Part shown: piece after piece, positions 9,601 to 20,151 of the stretch
Position numbering within the stretch: position 1 is the first letter of the stretch
Layout of the letters: the number at the start of each line of letters is the position of its first letter
From: Methylomicrobium sp. wino1
GTDB taxonomy: Bacteria; Pseudomonadota; Gammaproteobacteria; Methylococcales; Methylomonadaceae
Length of the DNA stretch: 64,000 nt
Direction: 5' to 3'
Assembly (NCBI RefSeq): GCF_003932755.1
Contig: NZ_CP024202.1
Coordinates: 4,588,001 to 4,652,000 of the forward strand
The notes under the pieces: model-generated
What the model saw: the letters and a program-made list of their open reading frames with translations, nothing else
Databases searched by the model: none
What the model was told of the DNA's origin: nothing
Translations under genes and position numbers: made by a program

Positions 9601-9963
9601 TAACGTGGCTCCGACCAGTGCTTGAACGCAGCAAGCCACACTGACGACACTCCCGATTATCAAAGAATTAAGAATCTTTTCCGATGAGGAATGATCGAGA
9701 AAGGCATATACCTGAACAAACAACGCCCCCATAAAAATACCGGCCAACAATCGCGTCCTGTAAACCAGCACCAATGCCAGTGCAATACCGGCCGACGGCC
9801 AAACCGGACTCACGCCGCTCGGCGGAATCGCCAATAGGGTGCCGAGACAACCGCCAGCAATATAACTGAGCGTAGCAACTACATTGAGTACGACCGTGCT
9901 TCCATTAAAAAAACTACCGCTGGAAACGGTTTGAGAAAAGTCGACGTGCTGGAACACACTCAT
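6589..9963 (-). CDS. MASE1-CHASE-PAS-GGDEF-EAL sensor protein
   Basis: This 1124-residue membrane protein is predicted to make and/or degrade cyclic di-GMP. The order is a MASE1-type membrane domain (about 25-230), a CHASE-like extracytoplasmic sensor (about 235-490), a transmembrane helix (about 505-530), PAS (about 560-680), GGDEF (about 685-855) and EAL (about 865-1110). The cyclase motif RLGGDEF is intact with an inhibitory-site RxxD (REED, 756-759) five residues before GGDEF. The phosphodiesterase motifs EALIRWEH and DDFGTGYSS are also intact, so both activities are possible. It overlaps rnhA by four bases (ATGA). The last residues, KGER, and the stop lie inside a heptamer array. Confidence 0.92.
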   Translation of the reverse strand: MSVFQHVDFSQTVSSGSFFNGSTVVLNVVATLSYIAGGCLGTLLAIPPSGVSPVWPSAGIALALVLVYRTRLLAGIFMGALFVQVYAFLDHSSSEKILNSLIIGSVVSVACCVQALVGATLIERWVGIGDPLTEDRRILRFMLLGGPLACLVAPTVGVTALWIRGVITGDDIWLSWGTWWIGDTIGVLIFTPFVLTFIGEPRSSWKVRRNYVAYPLVLLFLLVIGVFQYANRQESLRIESVFERQAMLFHNAFSVLVQDHIGTNETLKGLFDSTDPISKESFKIFTVPLLDKHHGLVALEWMAHVPASERDRFENSQNEGFAIREPDEFGRMVSAGPRTTYLPITFLEPLEGNEKALGYDIFVNPIASRAVESARDRAATAVTSKLKLVQDGHADKSGIVIYSPVYERFQPVDTVESRRLHFKGVAATVFRINDLVSIVLSNLPDMQLLIRISDHDSILFSNFPKRPIHKVIDLPLRITERIAVGDRIWNVFYEPSGQFFHSHLSWSVWWLLLGGFSFTGLTGIGLLMLSGRTLRMEEEVKNRTLELNRSNKSLAERESQLRLAATTFETHEGIMITDSAGNILRVNQAFSEITGFNADEVIGRNPRILKSGRHDGRFYDEIWHNLLTDGKIEGEIWNRRKNGDIFPAWQTITAVKNEQGDTTHFVAIFYDITEKKKAESEIRDLAFYDPLTTLANRRLLVNQLSSELAVSKRQGTFGSIIFLDLDRFKVLNDSLGHHVGDELLIQVAGRLKDSLREEDIPSRLGGDEFVILIHANKRNLEAASDEALHVAEKIRGVLNRPYFFGDFEHHCSPSIGIALFPDIGKTAAQVLQQADKAMYQSKAKGRNTISFFHQSIQEAADARMFLEKELRSAIENQDFILYYQPQTDRLGRISGSEALIRWEHGQKGLIAPDQFIPVAEEAGLIVPLGIWVFRESCAQMRKWLDKGLDIRHISINVSSKQFRQQDFVDQIAEAIRQYEVPASRFVIELTEGVVIDNIDDTVEKMRALKQLGVKISIDDFGTGYSSLTYLKQLPLDELKIDKSFVRDITTDFNDAIIIETIINMAHNLGIDVIAEGVETEEQRDFLYNKGCRVFQGYYFSRPMTSADFEVWVRNGEKGMMKGER

Positions 9964-10403
9964 GCTCTCTTTAAGGAATCGATGCCTTGATTAGCCAATC
10001 GGTCTGCCGTCTCGTTACCTTGATCGCCTGAATGCCCCCTGACCCAGATCCACTCGACCCGGTGCCTAGCCATCGATGCGTCGAGACGACGCCACAAGTC
10101 ATCATTTTTTACCGGTTTTTTGGTAGCGGTCAACCAACCCCGTATTTTCCAATTCGGCATCCATTCGGTGATGCCTTGCAGTACATATTTCGAATCGGTA
10201 TATATCTTGACGGAACAAGGGCGTGTCAACGCTTCGAACGCTTGAATCGCAGCCATTAGCTCCATTCGGTTATTCGTCGTGTGGGCTTCGCCCCCGAATA
10301 ACTCCTTAATCGAGCCTTTATAGCGGAGAACGACTCCCCAACCGCCAGGACCGGGATTACCCCGGCACGCACCATCGGTATAAATAACAACGGACTCAGT
10401 CAT
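9960..10403 (-). CDS. rnhA: Ribonuclease HI
   Basis: The enzyme cuts the RNA strand of RNA-DNA hybrids, clearing R-loops and primers. The 147-residue chain keeps the four catalytic carboxylates at the same numbers as the E. coli enzyme: D10 (YTDGAC), E48 (RMELM), D70 (YTDSKYV) and D134 (ETADRLA), plus the catalytic-loop histidine in [10 protein letters not shown]. Its start overlaps the end of the upstream methyltransferase gene by eight bases, and its stop overlaps the next gene as ATGA. The usual neighbour dnaQ is displaced by the GGDEF/EAL and esterase genes. Confidence 0.97.
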   Translation of the reverse strand: MTESVVIYTDGACRGNPGPGGWGVVLRYKGSIKELFGGEAHTTNNRMELMAAIQAFEALTRPCSVKIYTDSKYVLQGITEWMPNWKIRGWLTATKKPVKNDDLWRRLDASMARHRVEWIWVRGHSGDQGNETADRLANQGIDSLKRA

Positions 10404-11112
10404 CTTTCGTTAAACGCTGTGACGATTCAAAACCGTTCAAAATAGTCATACGCGGCTGCTTGACGGCTTTGGAATCCAAAGGAATGAGTGTGTATCGACG
10501 CTTGATGGCTCTGATTGCATAAGAAGTGGCGCGCAACGAGGATCGTTCAGCCTTGGCATTTGCCGGATTGGAACGAACCGAATCGATACTTAAATCGGCA
10601 ACCGATTTTGCTTCGAAATTAAGCAATTTTAACCAATCCAGCACTCTTCTCTTACTTATAAAATGTCCGGTCCACGAATCCGCCATTTTCTTTTCCCAAA
10701 GATATTGATAGCGAACCCAAAAACTCCACGGATTAAAATTGATAATCAACACATGGCCTTCCGCTTTTAGTACCCGTTCGATTTCACGCATCGTTTGAAA
10801 ACGGTTCGCATCGAATTCCAGCAAATGAGGCAATAAAATCAAATCGACACTATCGCTAAGTATCGGCAAGCAATAAGCTTTTGCCTTAATTTTAAGTGCA
10901 CCATCGCATCCTAAATTATTGGCATCTAAAATCGTAAACCCGTTATAAAGCGTACAGTCAATGAATTGATCCTCCCAACCCAAACCGCCTATTTGCAGCA
11001 CTTTTTGTTTACAACTGACCGTAATCGAACGCCGAATATATTCGGATTCAACCTCTTGCAGCATTTTTCCTCTTGGTGTTTCATACCAGGAGAATAAAAA
11101 ATCGCGCTTCAT
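10396..11112 (-). CDS. YafS-like SAM-dependent methyltransferase
   Basis: The 238-residue protein resembles the class I methyltransferase encoded beside rnhA in many gammaproteobacteria (YafS). It has a degenerate SAM-binding start ([11 protein letters not shown]), an acidic second strand (FTILDANNL), a central [11 protein letters not shown] and a [18 protein letters not shown] segment typical of this fold. The substrate is unknown. It is the first gene of the overlapping minus-strand operon and is divergent from mltD, so the 90-base gap must hold promoters for both. Confidence 0.85.
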   Translation of the reverse strand: MKRDFLFSWYETPRGKMLQEVESEYIRRSITVSCKQKVLQIGGLGWEDQFIDCTLYNGFTILDANNLGCDGALKIKAKAYCLPILSDSVDLILLPHLLEFDANRFQTMREIERVLKAEGHVLIINFNPWSFWVRYQYLWEKKMADSWTGHFISKRRVLDWLKLLNFEAKSVADLSIDSVRSNPANAKAERSSLRATSYAIRAIKRRYTLIPLDSKAVKQPRMTILNGFESSQRLTKDD

Positions 11113-11203
11113 AAAAATAAGCTCAAAAAATTTAAATTACAGTGAATTATGATAAAAACGGGCTATACTACTCATTTCGTGCAATGAATTTAAAGATATA
11201 GAT

Positions 11204-12817
11204 ATGCCTAAGACTAATTCTAACAGGTCATTGACGCTTTTTTCGTTTTTGATTTTGACGCTCTCAGCTGGTTGTACTCAACAACCTACCAAAAGTTCAC
11301 TTAGTATTAGCCAAAAACCACCGCTCGTTAAAAAAGATGATTACAAACCACGCCTAAATAAACTGAAGTTCGCCAAGTCCAAAAAAAGCTTATTCAAATC
11401 TGGCAACCATACCATTTGGGAACGTTTGGTCTCACTTTACGCACTACCCGAAATCGAGAATGAAAGGATTGACAAGGAAATCAACTGGTTTCTTAAAAAC
11501 CCGGACTACTTAGTACGCGTGCAAAAACGCGCCGAACCTTACCTGCATTTGATTTTAGAAGAAATTGAATCAAAAAACATCCCTGGTGAATTGGCCCTGT
11601 TACCGGTAGTCGAAAGCGCATTCCGGCCCGACGCGTACTCTCCGGCACATGCCTCAGGGCTTTGGCAATTCATTCCGGAAACCGGCCGCTTGTATGGACT
11701 CAAACAAAATAATTGGTATGACGGACGCCGTGATGTTTATGCTTCCACTCAGGCGGCAACCAAATTCTTAAAAGACCTCGGCGATAATTTCGAGGGCGAT
11801 TGGTTACTCGCGCTGGCCTCTTATAACTGGGGCCGAGGAAACGTGCAAAAATCGATAGACAGGAATCTGGCCCAGGATTTGCCTACCGATTACTGGTCAT
11901 TGAAAATGCCCAACGAAACGTTTAACTATGTGCCGCGATTGTTGGCTGTTGCGAAAATTTTCGCTAACCCGGATCAATACAACATCCCGTTGTATGAGAT
12001 CCCCGACCAGCCTTATTTCGAAGTCGTCGACTTGGACACGCAACTCGACTTACAAAAAGCCGCCGAACTCGCCCAAACCAGCGTCGACGAAATTAAACGC
12101 TTGAACCCGGCCTTCAAACGCAACGCTACCGCACCAAACGGCCCACACCGTTTATTGATACCGGTCGATCAAGTATCGATTTTCAAAGAAAACCTAGCCA
12201 AGCTTCCGGTTGCGCAACGCTATACTCAAGCATTCGTAAAGGTAGTACCGGACAAAACTCGCGTCAAAACCGCCGCGAGTCGCAAAATTAAACATAAAAT
12301 CCGCCCTGGTGAATCATTGGGCTTAATCGCCCGGAAATACAAGACTTCAGTCGGCGCTATTCGCACAGCTAACCGCCTTGGCAAAACAGACCACATTCAA
12401 TCGGGAAAATCACTGATCATACCCGCAAGCGGGAAATTGTCCGTTGCCGCCAAATCAGCGCCTGCCACTGCAAAACCAATCATATACACGGTTAAACGCG
12501 GCGATACTTTCTGGAAAATCTCCCGGCAATTTTCGGTTAGCACTCAAGAAATTTATGAGTGGAATAAGTTGAACGCAAATTCGAACTTAAGAGCCGGACA
12601 AAAGTTGACGATCCATAAAGGCTCACAAATCGTCGCTAAAGCTAACTCCTCTTCACAACCGATTAACTATACTGTCCAACCGGGTGATTCTCTGATGCAA
12701 ATCTCGCGAAAATTTAAAGTCCCAGTCAGCGATTTGTTGAAATGGAATTCAACCAGCATGGATCAGTTATTGAAACCAGGCCAACAATTGAAAGTACTCG
12801 CAGGTAAATCAACTTAA
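11204..12817 (+). CDS. mltD: Membrane-bound lytic murein transglycosylase D
   Basis: The lipoprotein cleaves peptidoglycan glycan strands to 1,6-anhydro-muropeptides at the cell envelope. A signal peptide ends in the lipobox SAGC near residue 24. The catalytic SLT domain spans roughly 110-230, with LLPVVESAF carrying the catalytic Glu, then ASGLWQF and LALASYNWG. Three C-terminal LysM repeats follow, starting at HKIRPGES, YTVKRGDT and YTVQPGDS; E. coli MltD has two. The length of 537 residues reflects the extra LysM. It is divergent from the yafS-rnhA operon and followed by a hairpin terminator. Confidence 0.95.
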   Translation: MPKTNSNRSLTLFSFLILTLSAGCTQQPTKSSLSISQKPPLVKKDDYKPRLNKLKFAKSKKSLFKSGNHTIWERLVSLYALPEIENERIDKEINWFLKNPDYLVRVQKRAEPYLHLILEEIESKNIPGELALLPVVESAFRPDAYSPAHASGLWQFIPETGRLYGLKQNNWYDGRRDVYASTQAATKFLKDLGDNFEGDWLLALASYNWGRGNVQKSIDRNLAQDLPTDYWSLKMPNETFNYVPRLLAVAKIFANPDQYNIPLYEIPDQPYFEVVDLDTQLDLQKAAELAQTSVDEIKRLNPAFKRNATAPNGPHRLLIPVDQVSIFKENLAKLPVAQRYTQAFVKVVPDKTRVKTAASRKIKHKIRPGESLGLIARKYKTSVGAIRTANRLGKTDHIQSGKSLIIPASGKLSVAAKSAPATAKPIIYTVKRGDTFWKISRQFSVSTQEIYEWNKLNANSNLRAGQKLTIHKGSQIVAKANSSSQPINYTVQPGDSLMQISRKFKVPVSDLLKWNSTSMDQLLKPGQQLKVLAGKST

Positions 12818-12952
12818 CCCAACCTTAAGAACTTGTAGCGACTATAGATTATGACATTGAATATTATCATTAATTTTCAATTACCTATGCTCGCCAAATA
12901 TTAAGACTGGGTTAAAACGTCATTTATCGGGCGATATATATTCTGCTTAAGA

Positions 12953-12986
12953 GGGCTCGAACAAGATATTGTTCGAGCCCTTTTTT
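12953..12986 (+). terminator. Rho-independent terminator downstream of mltD
   Basis: GGGCTCGAACA pairs with TGTTCGAGCCC across a short loop and is followed by six T. It lies about 135 bases after mltD and abuts the convergent ABC ATPase stop codon. Confidence 0.85.
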
Positions 12987-14601
12987 ATCTGAGCACGCTA
13001 GTCTGCAAGCGAGGCACAGCCGCCAATAAGTCTCGCGTGTAGGCATTTTTCGGATGGTGCAACACTTGATCGACCGTACCGTGCTCGACGATTTTGCCGC
13101 GATACATAACCGCCACTTCGTCGGCAATTTCCGCAACGACACCAAGATCATGAGTAATGAATAAATAACTGACCCCTTGTTCTTTCTGCAAATCCTTCAA
13201 CAACTCGATAATTTGCGATTGAACCGAAACATCCAACGCACTAGTCGGTTCGTCGCAAACAATCATTTTCGGTTGCACGGCCAGCGCTCGGGCAATACAA
13301 ATCCGCTGCCGCTGACCTCCCGAAAATTCATGCGGATAACGATGCGCGCTATCCGGCGGTAAATCGACCCGTTCGAGCAACTCGACAACTCTCGCCTGTC
13401 TTTCGACAGTGCCAACCTCGGGATACAACGCTCTAATTCCTTCATCGATGATCTCGCTAACCAGCATTCTCGGATTCATCGACGAAAACGGATCTTGAAA
13501 CACGATTTGAATATCGGCTCGCTTGCGACGCAACGTCTCACCGGTCAGTTTATGCAATGCCATGCCGTCCATTATCACTTGCCCCGAATACGCCGGAATC
13601 AAGTTCAATAGCGCCTTGCCGAGCGTCGTCTTTCCACAACCCGACTCGCCGACCAAGGCCAAGGTCTTACCTCGTTCTATTTCGAAACCAACGCCATCGA
13701 CAGCCCGAACATGACCGACGACTCGCTTAAAGATTCCTTTCCTGATTGGATAATAGACCTTGAAATCATCGATCTTCAGTAATGAAGACTTTTGCTTTCT
13801 TTGATGACCGAGACAACTCTCCATCGATGGCAAGGCATTGAGCAATTTTCGCGTATAAGGATGCGTGGGATTTTGAAAGATTGAAGCGCTCAGCCCAGTC
13901 TCGACGATTTTGCCTTTTTGCATCACAGCAATGCGATCGGCCATTGTCGAAACCAATGCCAAATCATGACTGATCAACCATAGCGACATACCGGTCTTCT
14001 GTTGAATCGCCTTAAGCAGCGCCAGGATTTGTGCCTGAATCGTCACATCCAGCGCGGTAGTCGGTTCGTCGGCGATCAATAAATCGGGTTCGCCGGCTAA
14101 CGCAATCGCGATCATGACCCGTTGCCGCTGTCCACCCGATAACTGATGCGGATATTCACCAACCCGCTTTTCAGGCTCCGGAATTTCAACCCGCTTCATT
14201 AATTCGATGACGCGCTGCCGAATCACTTGCCTCGTCATCGAGAAATGTAATTTAAGCACTTCAGCAATTTGTTCGCCGACCGTCATCACCGGATTAAGCG
14301 ATGACATCGGATCTTGAAATATCAATGCAACCCGCCGACCGCGAATTTTGCAGAGCTCGTATTCGGCCTTGCGCAATAGATCGACGCCATTCAGCTTGAT
14401 TTCATCCGCCACGACACTTGCATTGACCGGCAATAACCGCAATATCGATAAAGCGGTAATCGATTTACCCGACCCCGATTCGCCAACGATTGCGAACGTT
14501 TCGCCGGCATGCACCTCGAAGCCGATGGCATCGACTACCGGATTATCGACGCCGAATTTGACTGTTAGATTTTTAACTTCAAGAACGGGGCTTCGATTCA
14601 T
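12985..14601 (-). CDS. Peptide-type ABC transporter, fused duplicated ATPase (YejF-like)
   Basis: This cytoplasmic protein powers the neighbouring importer. It holds two complete ABC ATPase domains in one chain, each with Walker A (GESGSGKS, then GESGCGKT), signature (LSGGQRQR, then FSGGQRQR) and Walker B ([12 protein letters not shown], then [12 protein letters not shown]), plus the C-terminal region typical of oligopeptide transporters. The 538 residues match the YejF/GsiA layout of about 530-620. It overlaps the upstream permease gene by four bases and closes a four-gene operon. Confidence 0.93.
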   Translation of the reverse strand: MNRSPVLEVKNLTVKFGVDNPVVDAIGFEVHAGETFAIVGESGSGKSITALSILRLLPVNASVVADEIKLNGVDLLRKAEYELCKIRGRRVALIFQDPMSSLNPVMTVGEQIAEVLKLHFSMTRQVIRQRVIELMKRVEIPEPEKRVGEYPHQLSGGQRQRVMIAIALAGEPDLLIADEPTTALDVTIQAQILALLKAIQQKTGMSLWLISHDLALVSTMADRIAVMQKGKIVETGLSASIFQNPTHPYTRKLLNALPSMESCLGHQRKQKSSLLKIDDFKVYYPIRKGIFKRVVGHVRAVDGVGFEIERGKTLALVGESGCGKTTLGKALLNLIPAYSGQVIMDGMALHKLTGETLRRKRADIQIVFQDPFSSMNPRMLVSEIIDEGIRALYPEVGTVERQARVVELLERVDLPPDSAHRYPHEFSGGQRQRICIARALAVQPKMIVCDEPTSALDVSVQSQIIELLKDLQKEQGVSYLFITHDLGVVAEIADEVAVMYRGKIVEHGTVDQVLHHPKNAYTRDLLAAVPRLQTSVLR

Positions 14602-15929
14602 CCCATGCGCCTCGGGTCGAATGCATCCCTAACCGAATCGGCAAACAAATTGGCAGCGAGCACTAGCGTAAACATAAACAGAAACGATGCTGTCAACGAC
14701 CACCAAACCAGAGGTTCGCGCGCCATCTCGAGCCGTGCGCCGTTAATCATATTCCCCCAACTATGCGTGGTCGGATCGACGCCGATATTGATATACGACA
14801 ACACCGCTTCAGCCAACACCAAGGAACTGAAATCGAGTACGACCGAAATCAATACGATATGCATCACGTTCGGCAGAATATGCCGGAATAATATAATTCT
14901 TCGCCTAACACCGAGCGCCGAAGCCGCCTGCACATATTCCATCTCGCGTAGTTTCAGCGTTTCGGCGCGCAGCATGCGGCATAACCCTGTCCAACTAGTC
15001 ACGCCCAAAATCATGCATAGAAAAAGCAACCTCATATCGGCGCGAACGATTAAGCTCGTGAACTGCTCTTCATTTTTTGCCATATAGATTTGTACAACCA
15101 GAATCGACGCGGCAATCAACAATACACTCGGAATCGAATTGAGGGTCGTGTACAAATATTGAATCGTATCATCAACCCAACCGCGGAAAAAACCTGCAAG
15201 AATACCAAACACGATTGCCAGTGGCAGCATGATCAGCGTCGTCAGCGTACCGATAACGAGTCCGGTTCTAATGCTTTTAGTCGCCTGGTACAACACATCC
15301 TCACCGACTTTATCGGTGCCTAACACATGATAATACGACGACAACTCAAGCAATGTACCGCACAACACCACGATCCAAAACACGGTCCAAGCAACGGCCT
15401 TGGCTGAAGCCTGACTGATTAATGCATTTTTCCGATGCAGAAACTTTTTCCCTAATAAAACAAGCACGATTGCCGCGGGTATTGCGCTTTTAATGAAACC
15501 GATAGACGCCTTCATTAAAACATCGTAGAACAACTCGGATTCCGGATCATCTAAATGAGCCCCGCCGTATTGCAACCGCGGGTAAGCCCATACCGGACTG
15601 CCATCTTCGAGCACCATTAACTCCTTGCCGAAAAGATGGGCCGCAAATGGTGCCGAATAGGTCTTTTCGCCCTGCAAACGAATCGGCGAAAGCCATTGAT
15701 CCAAAACACTGACGATTTCATTGGAATCTTTCGAATGAAAATGTATCGAGTCGAGCAAACCCACCGCCACGAAAAATAGCAGCACCGTCAACGATACCAT
15801 GCCGGTTTTACTGGCGCCTATTTGCCGCAACGGCCGTCTCATCCGAGGGTTGCTCAGCATATAAACCGACAACACGCTCATGCCGAACAGTAATACAAAA
15901 ACAAGCGCATCGGTCCATAATACAACCAT
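14598..15929 (-). CDS. Peptide-type ABC transporter permease (YejE/DppC-like)
   Basis: The inner-membrane permease has the hallmark VLGTDKVGEDVLYQ before the core transmembrane region and the EAA-type loop EYVQAASALGVRRRIILFRH contacting the ATPase. It ends [11 protein letters not shown] as YejE does. At 443 residues it is about 100 longer than E. coli YejE. The extra length is N-terminal: two helices (about 1-25 and 40-62), a periplasmic segment and two further helices before the core. It overlaps the ATPase gene by four bases and shares one base with the upstream permease gene. Confidence 0.9.
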   Translation of the reverse strand: MVVLWTDALVFVLLFGMSVLSVYMLSNPRMRRPLRQIGASKTGMVSLTVLLFFVAVGLLDSIHFHSKDSNEIVSVLDQWLSPIRLQGEKTYSAPFAAHLFGKELMVLEDGSPVWAYPRLQYGGAHLDDPESELFYDVLMKASIGFIKSAIPAAIVLVLLGKKFLHRKNALISQASAKAVAWTVFWIVVLCGTLLELSSYYHVLGTDKVGEDVLYQATKSIRTGLVIGTLTTLIMLPLAIVFGILAGFFRGWVDDTIQYLYTTLNSIPSVLLIAASILVVQIYMAKNEEQFTSLIVRADMRLLFLCMILGVTSWTGLCRMLRAETLKLREMEYVQAASALGVRRRIILFRHILPNVMHIVLISVVLDFSSLVLAEAVLSYINIGVDPTTHSWGNMINGARLEMAREPLVWWSLTASFLFMFTLVLAANLFADSVRDAFDPRRMG

Positions 15930-16909
15930 TATGACAACCTGACTCTAGGGTCTACTAAGGTATAAGAAATATCGGTCAATAACAGTCCAACGATATAAAG
16001 CACCGAACCGAGAAAAACCATCGACCGGACGATTGCGAAATCCTGGCTATTGATCGCATCGATCGTATAACTACCCAAACCCGGAATACTAAAAAAAGAC
16101 TCCATGATCAAACTTCCCATAAATAATAACGGCAATACCACAACCACGCCGGTCAAAATTGGAATCATCGCGTTTTTTAACACATGCCGGAATAGCACCT
16201 GGGTCTCGGACAACCCCTTGGCTCTGGCGGTTCGTACATAGTCCTTTTCGACCTCCTCCAAAAACAGCGTTCTGTACCATCTCGCACCTGAACCGATACC
16301 GGCAAGTACGCCGATAGCTATCGGCAACGCAATGAACTTAAGGGCTTGCAAACTTTCATCATAGCCCGAAATCGGCACCAGCCTCAGCAGCTTACCGATA
16401 AAAAATTGTCCGCCGATGATATAAAACAAAGACGAAACCGACATCAACACAACACAAAGCACAATACCGCCGAATTCAAGATAAGATCGTCGAAATAAAA
16501 CCATTAGCAAAGCGACGCAAATATTCGTGATCAGCCCAAGCACTAAAGTCGGCAATGCCACAGCTAAACTAGGCCACATTCTCTGCTTGATATCGGCACC
16601 GATATTACGCCGATCGCTGTCTGAAATTCCGAAATCGAACCAAAACAAACCGACCGATTTTTGAAAAAAAATCGTTTCAGTGACCTTGCTTGCCCTGCTA
16701 GCCTCAGCGTTCCATAACAGCGGCAAATGGTATCCTCGCTGCCGCTTCCAGTTTTCGACGGCCTGTTCTGTCACATGCTTGTGCCCTAGTTGCATACGAG
16801 CCATATCGTCCGGGCTGTTAACGACAAAAAACAGCACAAACGTCAGAATGTTAACACCCAGCAACAGCGGAAACGCATATAAAACTCGTCGGATGATATA
16901 TTGAATCAT
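15929..16909 (-). CDS. Peptide-type ABC transporter permease (YejB/DppB-like)
   Basis: The 326-residue inner-membrane protein starts MIQYIIRRVLYAFPLLLGVN, the common start of DppB/OppB permeases. It carries the EAA loop DYVRTARAKGLSETQVLFRH followed by VLKNAMIPIL, and ends with LVDPRVRLS, also typical. It pairs with the second permease to form the channel. It lies 112 bases downstream of the solute-binding protein gene. Confidence 0.92.
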   Translation of the reverse strand: MIQYIIRRVLYAFPLLLGVNILTFVLFFVVNSPDDMARMQLGHKHVTEQAVENWKRQRGYHLPLLWNAEASRASKVTETIFFQKSVGLFWFDFGISDSDRRNIGADIKQRMWPSLAVALPTLVLGLITNICVALLMVLFRRSYLEFGGIVLCVVLMSVSSLFYIIGGQFFIGKLLRLVPISGYDESLQALKFIALPIAIGVLAGIGSGARWYRTLFLEEVEKDYVRTARAKGLSETQVLFRHVLKNAMIPILTGVVVVLPLLFMGSLIMESFFSIPGLGSYTIDAINSQDFAIVRSMVFLGSVLYIVGLLLTDISYTLVDPRVRLS

Positions 16910-17021
16910 CGCTAGGTCTCCAAAACCTCATTGATAGAAAAGCCGGTAAACAATCGTATAGCAATGATAACGAACGCATTCGAAATAGCGCTATCGGGCC
17001 GAGTTGGTAAAACCTTATCGA

Positions 17022-19181
17022 TCATTGAAAACGACTAGCAGTCGCTCTGATTTTACGGCGATAAGCGATCGCTGCCGGAACAATCAAGGCTGCTAACAGC
17101 AATAAGACGAACACAATGGGCCAAAATACCGGCTGATTCCATTGCTGTCTTTTTTCGGTCCGGGTGGCTGTATCGATGCGAACGTACTTTAAACGATTAT
17201 TCGCCATTAAATTCGGCTTCACATTTTTATACCACTGGTGATAAAGAATGAAATCTTTCGGATAAAAGCCGAATAACCACGGCGCATCATAACGAACTTG
17301 TTCTTGTAATTGTTGAATCAAGCGAAAGCGCTCATCCGTGCTATCCATATTGCGCATTTTTTCGAATATACGATCGAACTCCGGATTTTGGTAATTGCCG
17401 GTATTTTCCCCGCCGAATTGCACTTTTCCGTTCGGACCATATAGCAGAAAAAAGAAATTCTCCGGATCGGGGTAATCGGCATTCCAACCCCACATATAAA
17501 TTTGCGCATTGCCGGCACGCATTTTTTGTTGAAAACGGTTGTAATCGGTCCCGCGTATAACCAATTTAAGGCCTAATTTTTTGAATTGTTTCCGAAACCA
17601 ATTCAATCTAGCCCGATCATCGATACCTGACGAGGTCGTATCGAAATAAAGAATCAATTGTTGACCGGTTTTCGGGTCTATCCCCCCAGGATATCCGGCC
17701 TCACCCAATAATCGGCGAGCCGCCTCAATGCTCTTTCGCTTCGGTCTGCCGTCCACCCAATCGTAAACATAGTGATTGAGCCCTTCCGGCCCTTCTGCGT
17801 AACCGAATATCCCCGGCGGCAAGACGCCCTGCGCGGCCTCGCCGCGGCCATTCATGAATATCGAAATAAATTCCTCATAGTCGACCGCGATAGCGATCGC
17901 TTGGCGTAACTTTCTAGCCTCATCGGATAACCCGCCGACTACCGGATCCAACATATTGAAACCCATATAATAAATCGCGGTCACCGTCGATGTTTTTAAT
18001 TGAATGCCTTTTTCTTCCATCGCATGGGTCAAACCCACTTCGCCGCTGCCGGAAAATTGCACGGCTTGATCGAAGCTATCCGAAGCGATGCCGGATGCAT
18101 CATAGTAACCTTGCAAGAATTTTTGCCAGTAGGGAATCGTTTCCTTTTCCAGGGTAAACACGACTTTATCGATAAAAGGCAAGGCCTTGCCGGCATCTTC
18201 AAGCAAGCCTTGCTCGCGGTCTTCCGTTTCACCTTCGTCAGGATAGGCTTCGAAACGAAAATTGGGGTTTTTTTCCAGCACCATGCGCCGATTCGGATTA
18301 TTTTCCGCCAATAAAAAAGGTCCGGTACCGACCGGATACCAATCGAGCGTGATGTTTTTTTCGATCAAACCATCCTGATGATAAAAAACGTCGACTTCCC
18401 AAGGCATCGGCGCGAAAAACGGCATTGCCAACCAATAACTGAATTGCGGATACTTACCGTTGATTCGAATTTTGTAACGGTACTTGCCCAACGCTTCCAC
18501 ACCGGAAAGTTTCCGCTGCATTAATTCACCGGCGTCGACATCTCGGGTAGCCTCATAAAACTCATCGAATCCGACAATATACTGCTTCATTAATTCAGCG
18601 ATCGGCGATTGAATCTTTGAATAAGCCAGGCGTTTGATTTGATAAACATAATCTTCGGCCACCAACTCCCGAGTCGCTAATTGATCGAAATCAGCCAACG
18701 CGTTGATACGCGCTATCTCCGAATCGCTCAATGCATGATATCGATACGTTCCGTTACTGTTTTTGGCAAACGCCGGGTGCGGCTGATAACGAATTCCCGG
18801 TTTGATTTCAATCAGATAATCGGTAAAGGCAATGTGCGCTTCCGCAGCGTTTTCAGGTAACGAATTGCCTTCGACATCAAGATAGACGACTTCCGGCATT
18901 TGCATCGCAGTCAATGGAATCAATTCATAGGGCCTTTTGAGGTAGTGATATTGAAATGGCGGTTCATATATCTGTCCGAGAAACGTATATTCGTTGGCGC
19001 TATAGGAAATCGCCGGGTCCAGATGCTTCGGCCGCTCGGTAAATGCAGAATAAAGTACGGCCAAATCACCGTCTTTTTTCGAATAAGGGTTATTCAATTG
19101 CGAGATATCGCAAGCACTTAAGAATATGGCAAACGCCGACAAAACTGCTTTTACACCGATAGTTTTAGATTTTATGTTCAT
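17022..19181 (-). CDS. Extracellular solute-binding lipoprotein of a peptide-type ABC transporter
   Basis: This is a family 5 (SBP_bac_5) binding protein that would deliver oligopeptides or similar ligands to the permeases encoded just downstream. The start at 19181 gives a short signal peptide ending in the lipobox LSAC; starts up to 19217 (TTG) are possible. Recognisable family segments include HLDPAISYSANEY, WYPVGTGPFLLAEN and LRQAIAIAVDYEEF. Unusually, the C-terminus has a hydrophobic helix (PVFWPIVFVLLLLAALIV) followed by basic residues, so the protein may be anchored at both ends. It is longer (about 719) than YejA (about 600). It is divergent from fabI. Confidence 0.88.
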   Translation of the reverse strand: MNIKSKTIGVKAVLSAFAIFLSACDISQLNNPYSKKDGDLAVLYSAFTERPKHLDPAISYSANEYTFLGQIYEPPFQYHYLKRPYELIPLTAMQMPEVVYLDVEGNSLPENAAEAHIAFTDYLIEIKPGIRYQPHPAFAKNSNGTYRYHALSDSEIARINALADFDQLATRELVAEDYVYQIKRLAYSKIQSPIAELMKQYIVGFDEFYEATRDVDAGELMQRKLSGVEALGKYRYKIRINGKYPQFSYWLAMPFFAPMPWEVDVFYHQDGLIEKNITLDWYPVGTGPFLLAENNPNRRMVLEKNPNFRFEAYPDEGETEDREQGLLEDAGKALPFIDKVVFTLEKETIPYWQKFLQGYYDASGIASDSFDQAVQFSGSGEVGLTHAMEEKGIQLKTSTVTAIYYMGFNMLDPVVGGLSDEARKLRQAIAIAVDYEEFISIFMNGRGEAAQGVLPPGIFGYAEGPEGLNHYVYDWVDGRPKRKSIEAARRLLGEAGYPGGIDPKTGQQLILYFDTTSSGIDDRARLNWFRKQFKKLGLKLVIRGTDYNRFQQKMRAGNAQIYMWGWNADYPDPENFFFLLYGPNGKVQFGGENTGNYQNPEFDRIFEKMRNMDSTDERFRLIQQLQEQVRYDAPWLFGFYPKDFILYHQWYKNVKPNLMANNRLKYVRIDTATRTEKRQQWNQPVFWPIVFVLLLLAALIVPAAIAYRRKIRATASRFQ

Positions 19182-19273
19182 CAGCAGCGTATTCATCCAC
19201 AAAAGGCTGGACATCAAATTAACGGTTAGAGATACTTTGCGTTATTCTAACAATAAACCAATGGAGAGATAAT

Positions 19274-20056
19274 ATGGGTTTCATGCAAGGCAAACGTGTC
19301 TTGATTGTCGGCTTGGCCAGCAATCGCTCAATCGCTTGGGGTATTGCCAAAGCAATGCACCGTGAAGGTGCCGAACTGGCATTTACGTTTCAAAACGACA
19401 AATTGCAAGAACGTGTTGTCAAAATGGCCGCCGAGTGCGGCTCCAATATCACTGTCGAATGCGATGTCAGCAATGACGACCATATCGAAGGCGTATTCAA
19501 GGAACTGGGCAAGCATTGGGATGGATTGGACTGCATCGTGCATTCGGTGGCTTATGCGCCTAGAGAAGCACTGGACGGCGATTATGTCGAAGCCACGACC
19601 CGAGAGAATTTCCAAATCGCTCACGATATCAGTTCTTACAGCTTTACCGCACTAGCCAAAGCGGGCCGACCGATGATGAAAGGACGCAACGGCGCCTTGT
19701 TAACGCTAAGCTATCTAGGCGCCGAACGCGCGATCCCGAATTACAATGTCATGGGGGTCGCCAAAGCCAGCCTGGAAGCCAATGTCCGCTATATGGCCGT
19801 AGCCTTAGGTGCCGAAGGCACCCGTGTCAACGCGGTTTCAGCCGGTCCCATTAGAACACTGGCTGCTTCCGGCATCAACAATTTTAAGGCGATGCTGAGT
19901 AAAGCGGCCGATACGTCTCCTTTGAAAAAGAATGTCACCATTGAAGAAGTCGGCAACGCAGCGGCATTTTTATGTTCGGACCTGGCTTCCGGCATCACCG
20001 GAGAAATCACCTATGTTGACGCAGGCTATAACATAGCGGGTTTAGCTGCATCCTAA
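19274..20056 (+). CDS. fabI: Enoyl-[acyl-carrier-protein] reductase [NADH]
   Basis: The enzyme performs the last reduction in each cycle of fatty-acid elongation. The 260-residue short-chain dehydrogenase fold begins with the FabI-type nucleotide motif [13 protein letters not shown]. The catalytic tyrosines and lysine are seen in [20 protein letters not shown]. Ribosome binding site GGAGAG lies seven bases before the ATG. A strong terminator follows about 30 bases after the stop. It is monocistronic and divergent from the ABC importer. Confidence 0.97.
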   Translation: MGFMQGKRVLIVGLASNRSIAWGIAKAMHREGAELAFTFQNDKLQERVVKMAAECGSNITVECDVSNDDHIEGVFKELGKHWDGLDCIVHSVAYAPREALDGDYVEATTRENFQIAHDISSYSFTALAKAGRPMMKGRNGALLTLSYLGAERAIPNYNVMGVAKASLEANVRYMAVALGAEGTRVNAVSAGPIRTLAASGINNFKAMLSKAADTSPLKKNVTIEEVGNAAAFLCSDLASGITGEITYVDAGYNIAGLAAS

Positions 20057-20085
20057 TTCTTTCCAAGAATAACGCAGTCAAAAAA

Positions 20086-20108
20086 GGGAGCTTTAAGCTC
20101 CCTTTTTT
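20086..20108 (+). terminator. Rho-independent terminator of fabI
   Basis: GGGAGCT pairs with AGCTCCC over a three-base loop, followed by six T. Confidence 0.9.
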
Positions 20109-20151
20109 ATGCCGTCTTAACCCAGCCTTAACAAATATAGCACCTATAGCC

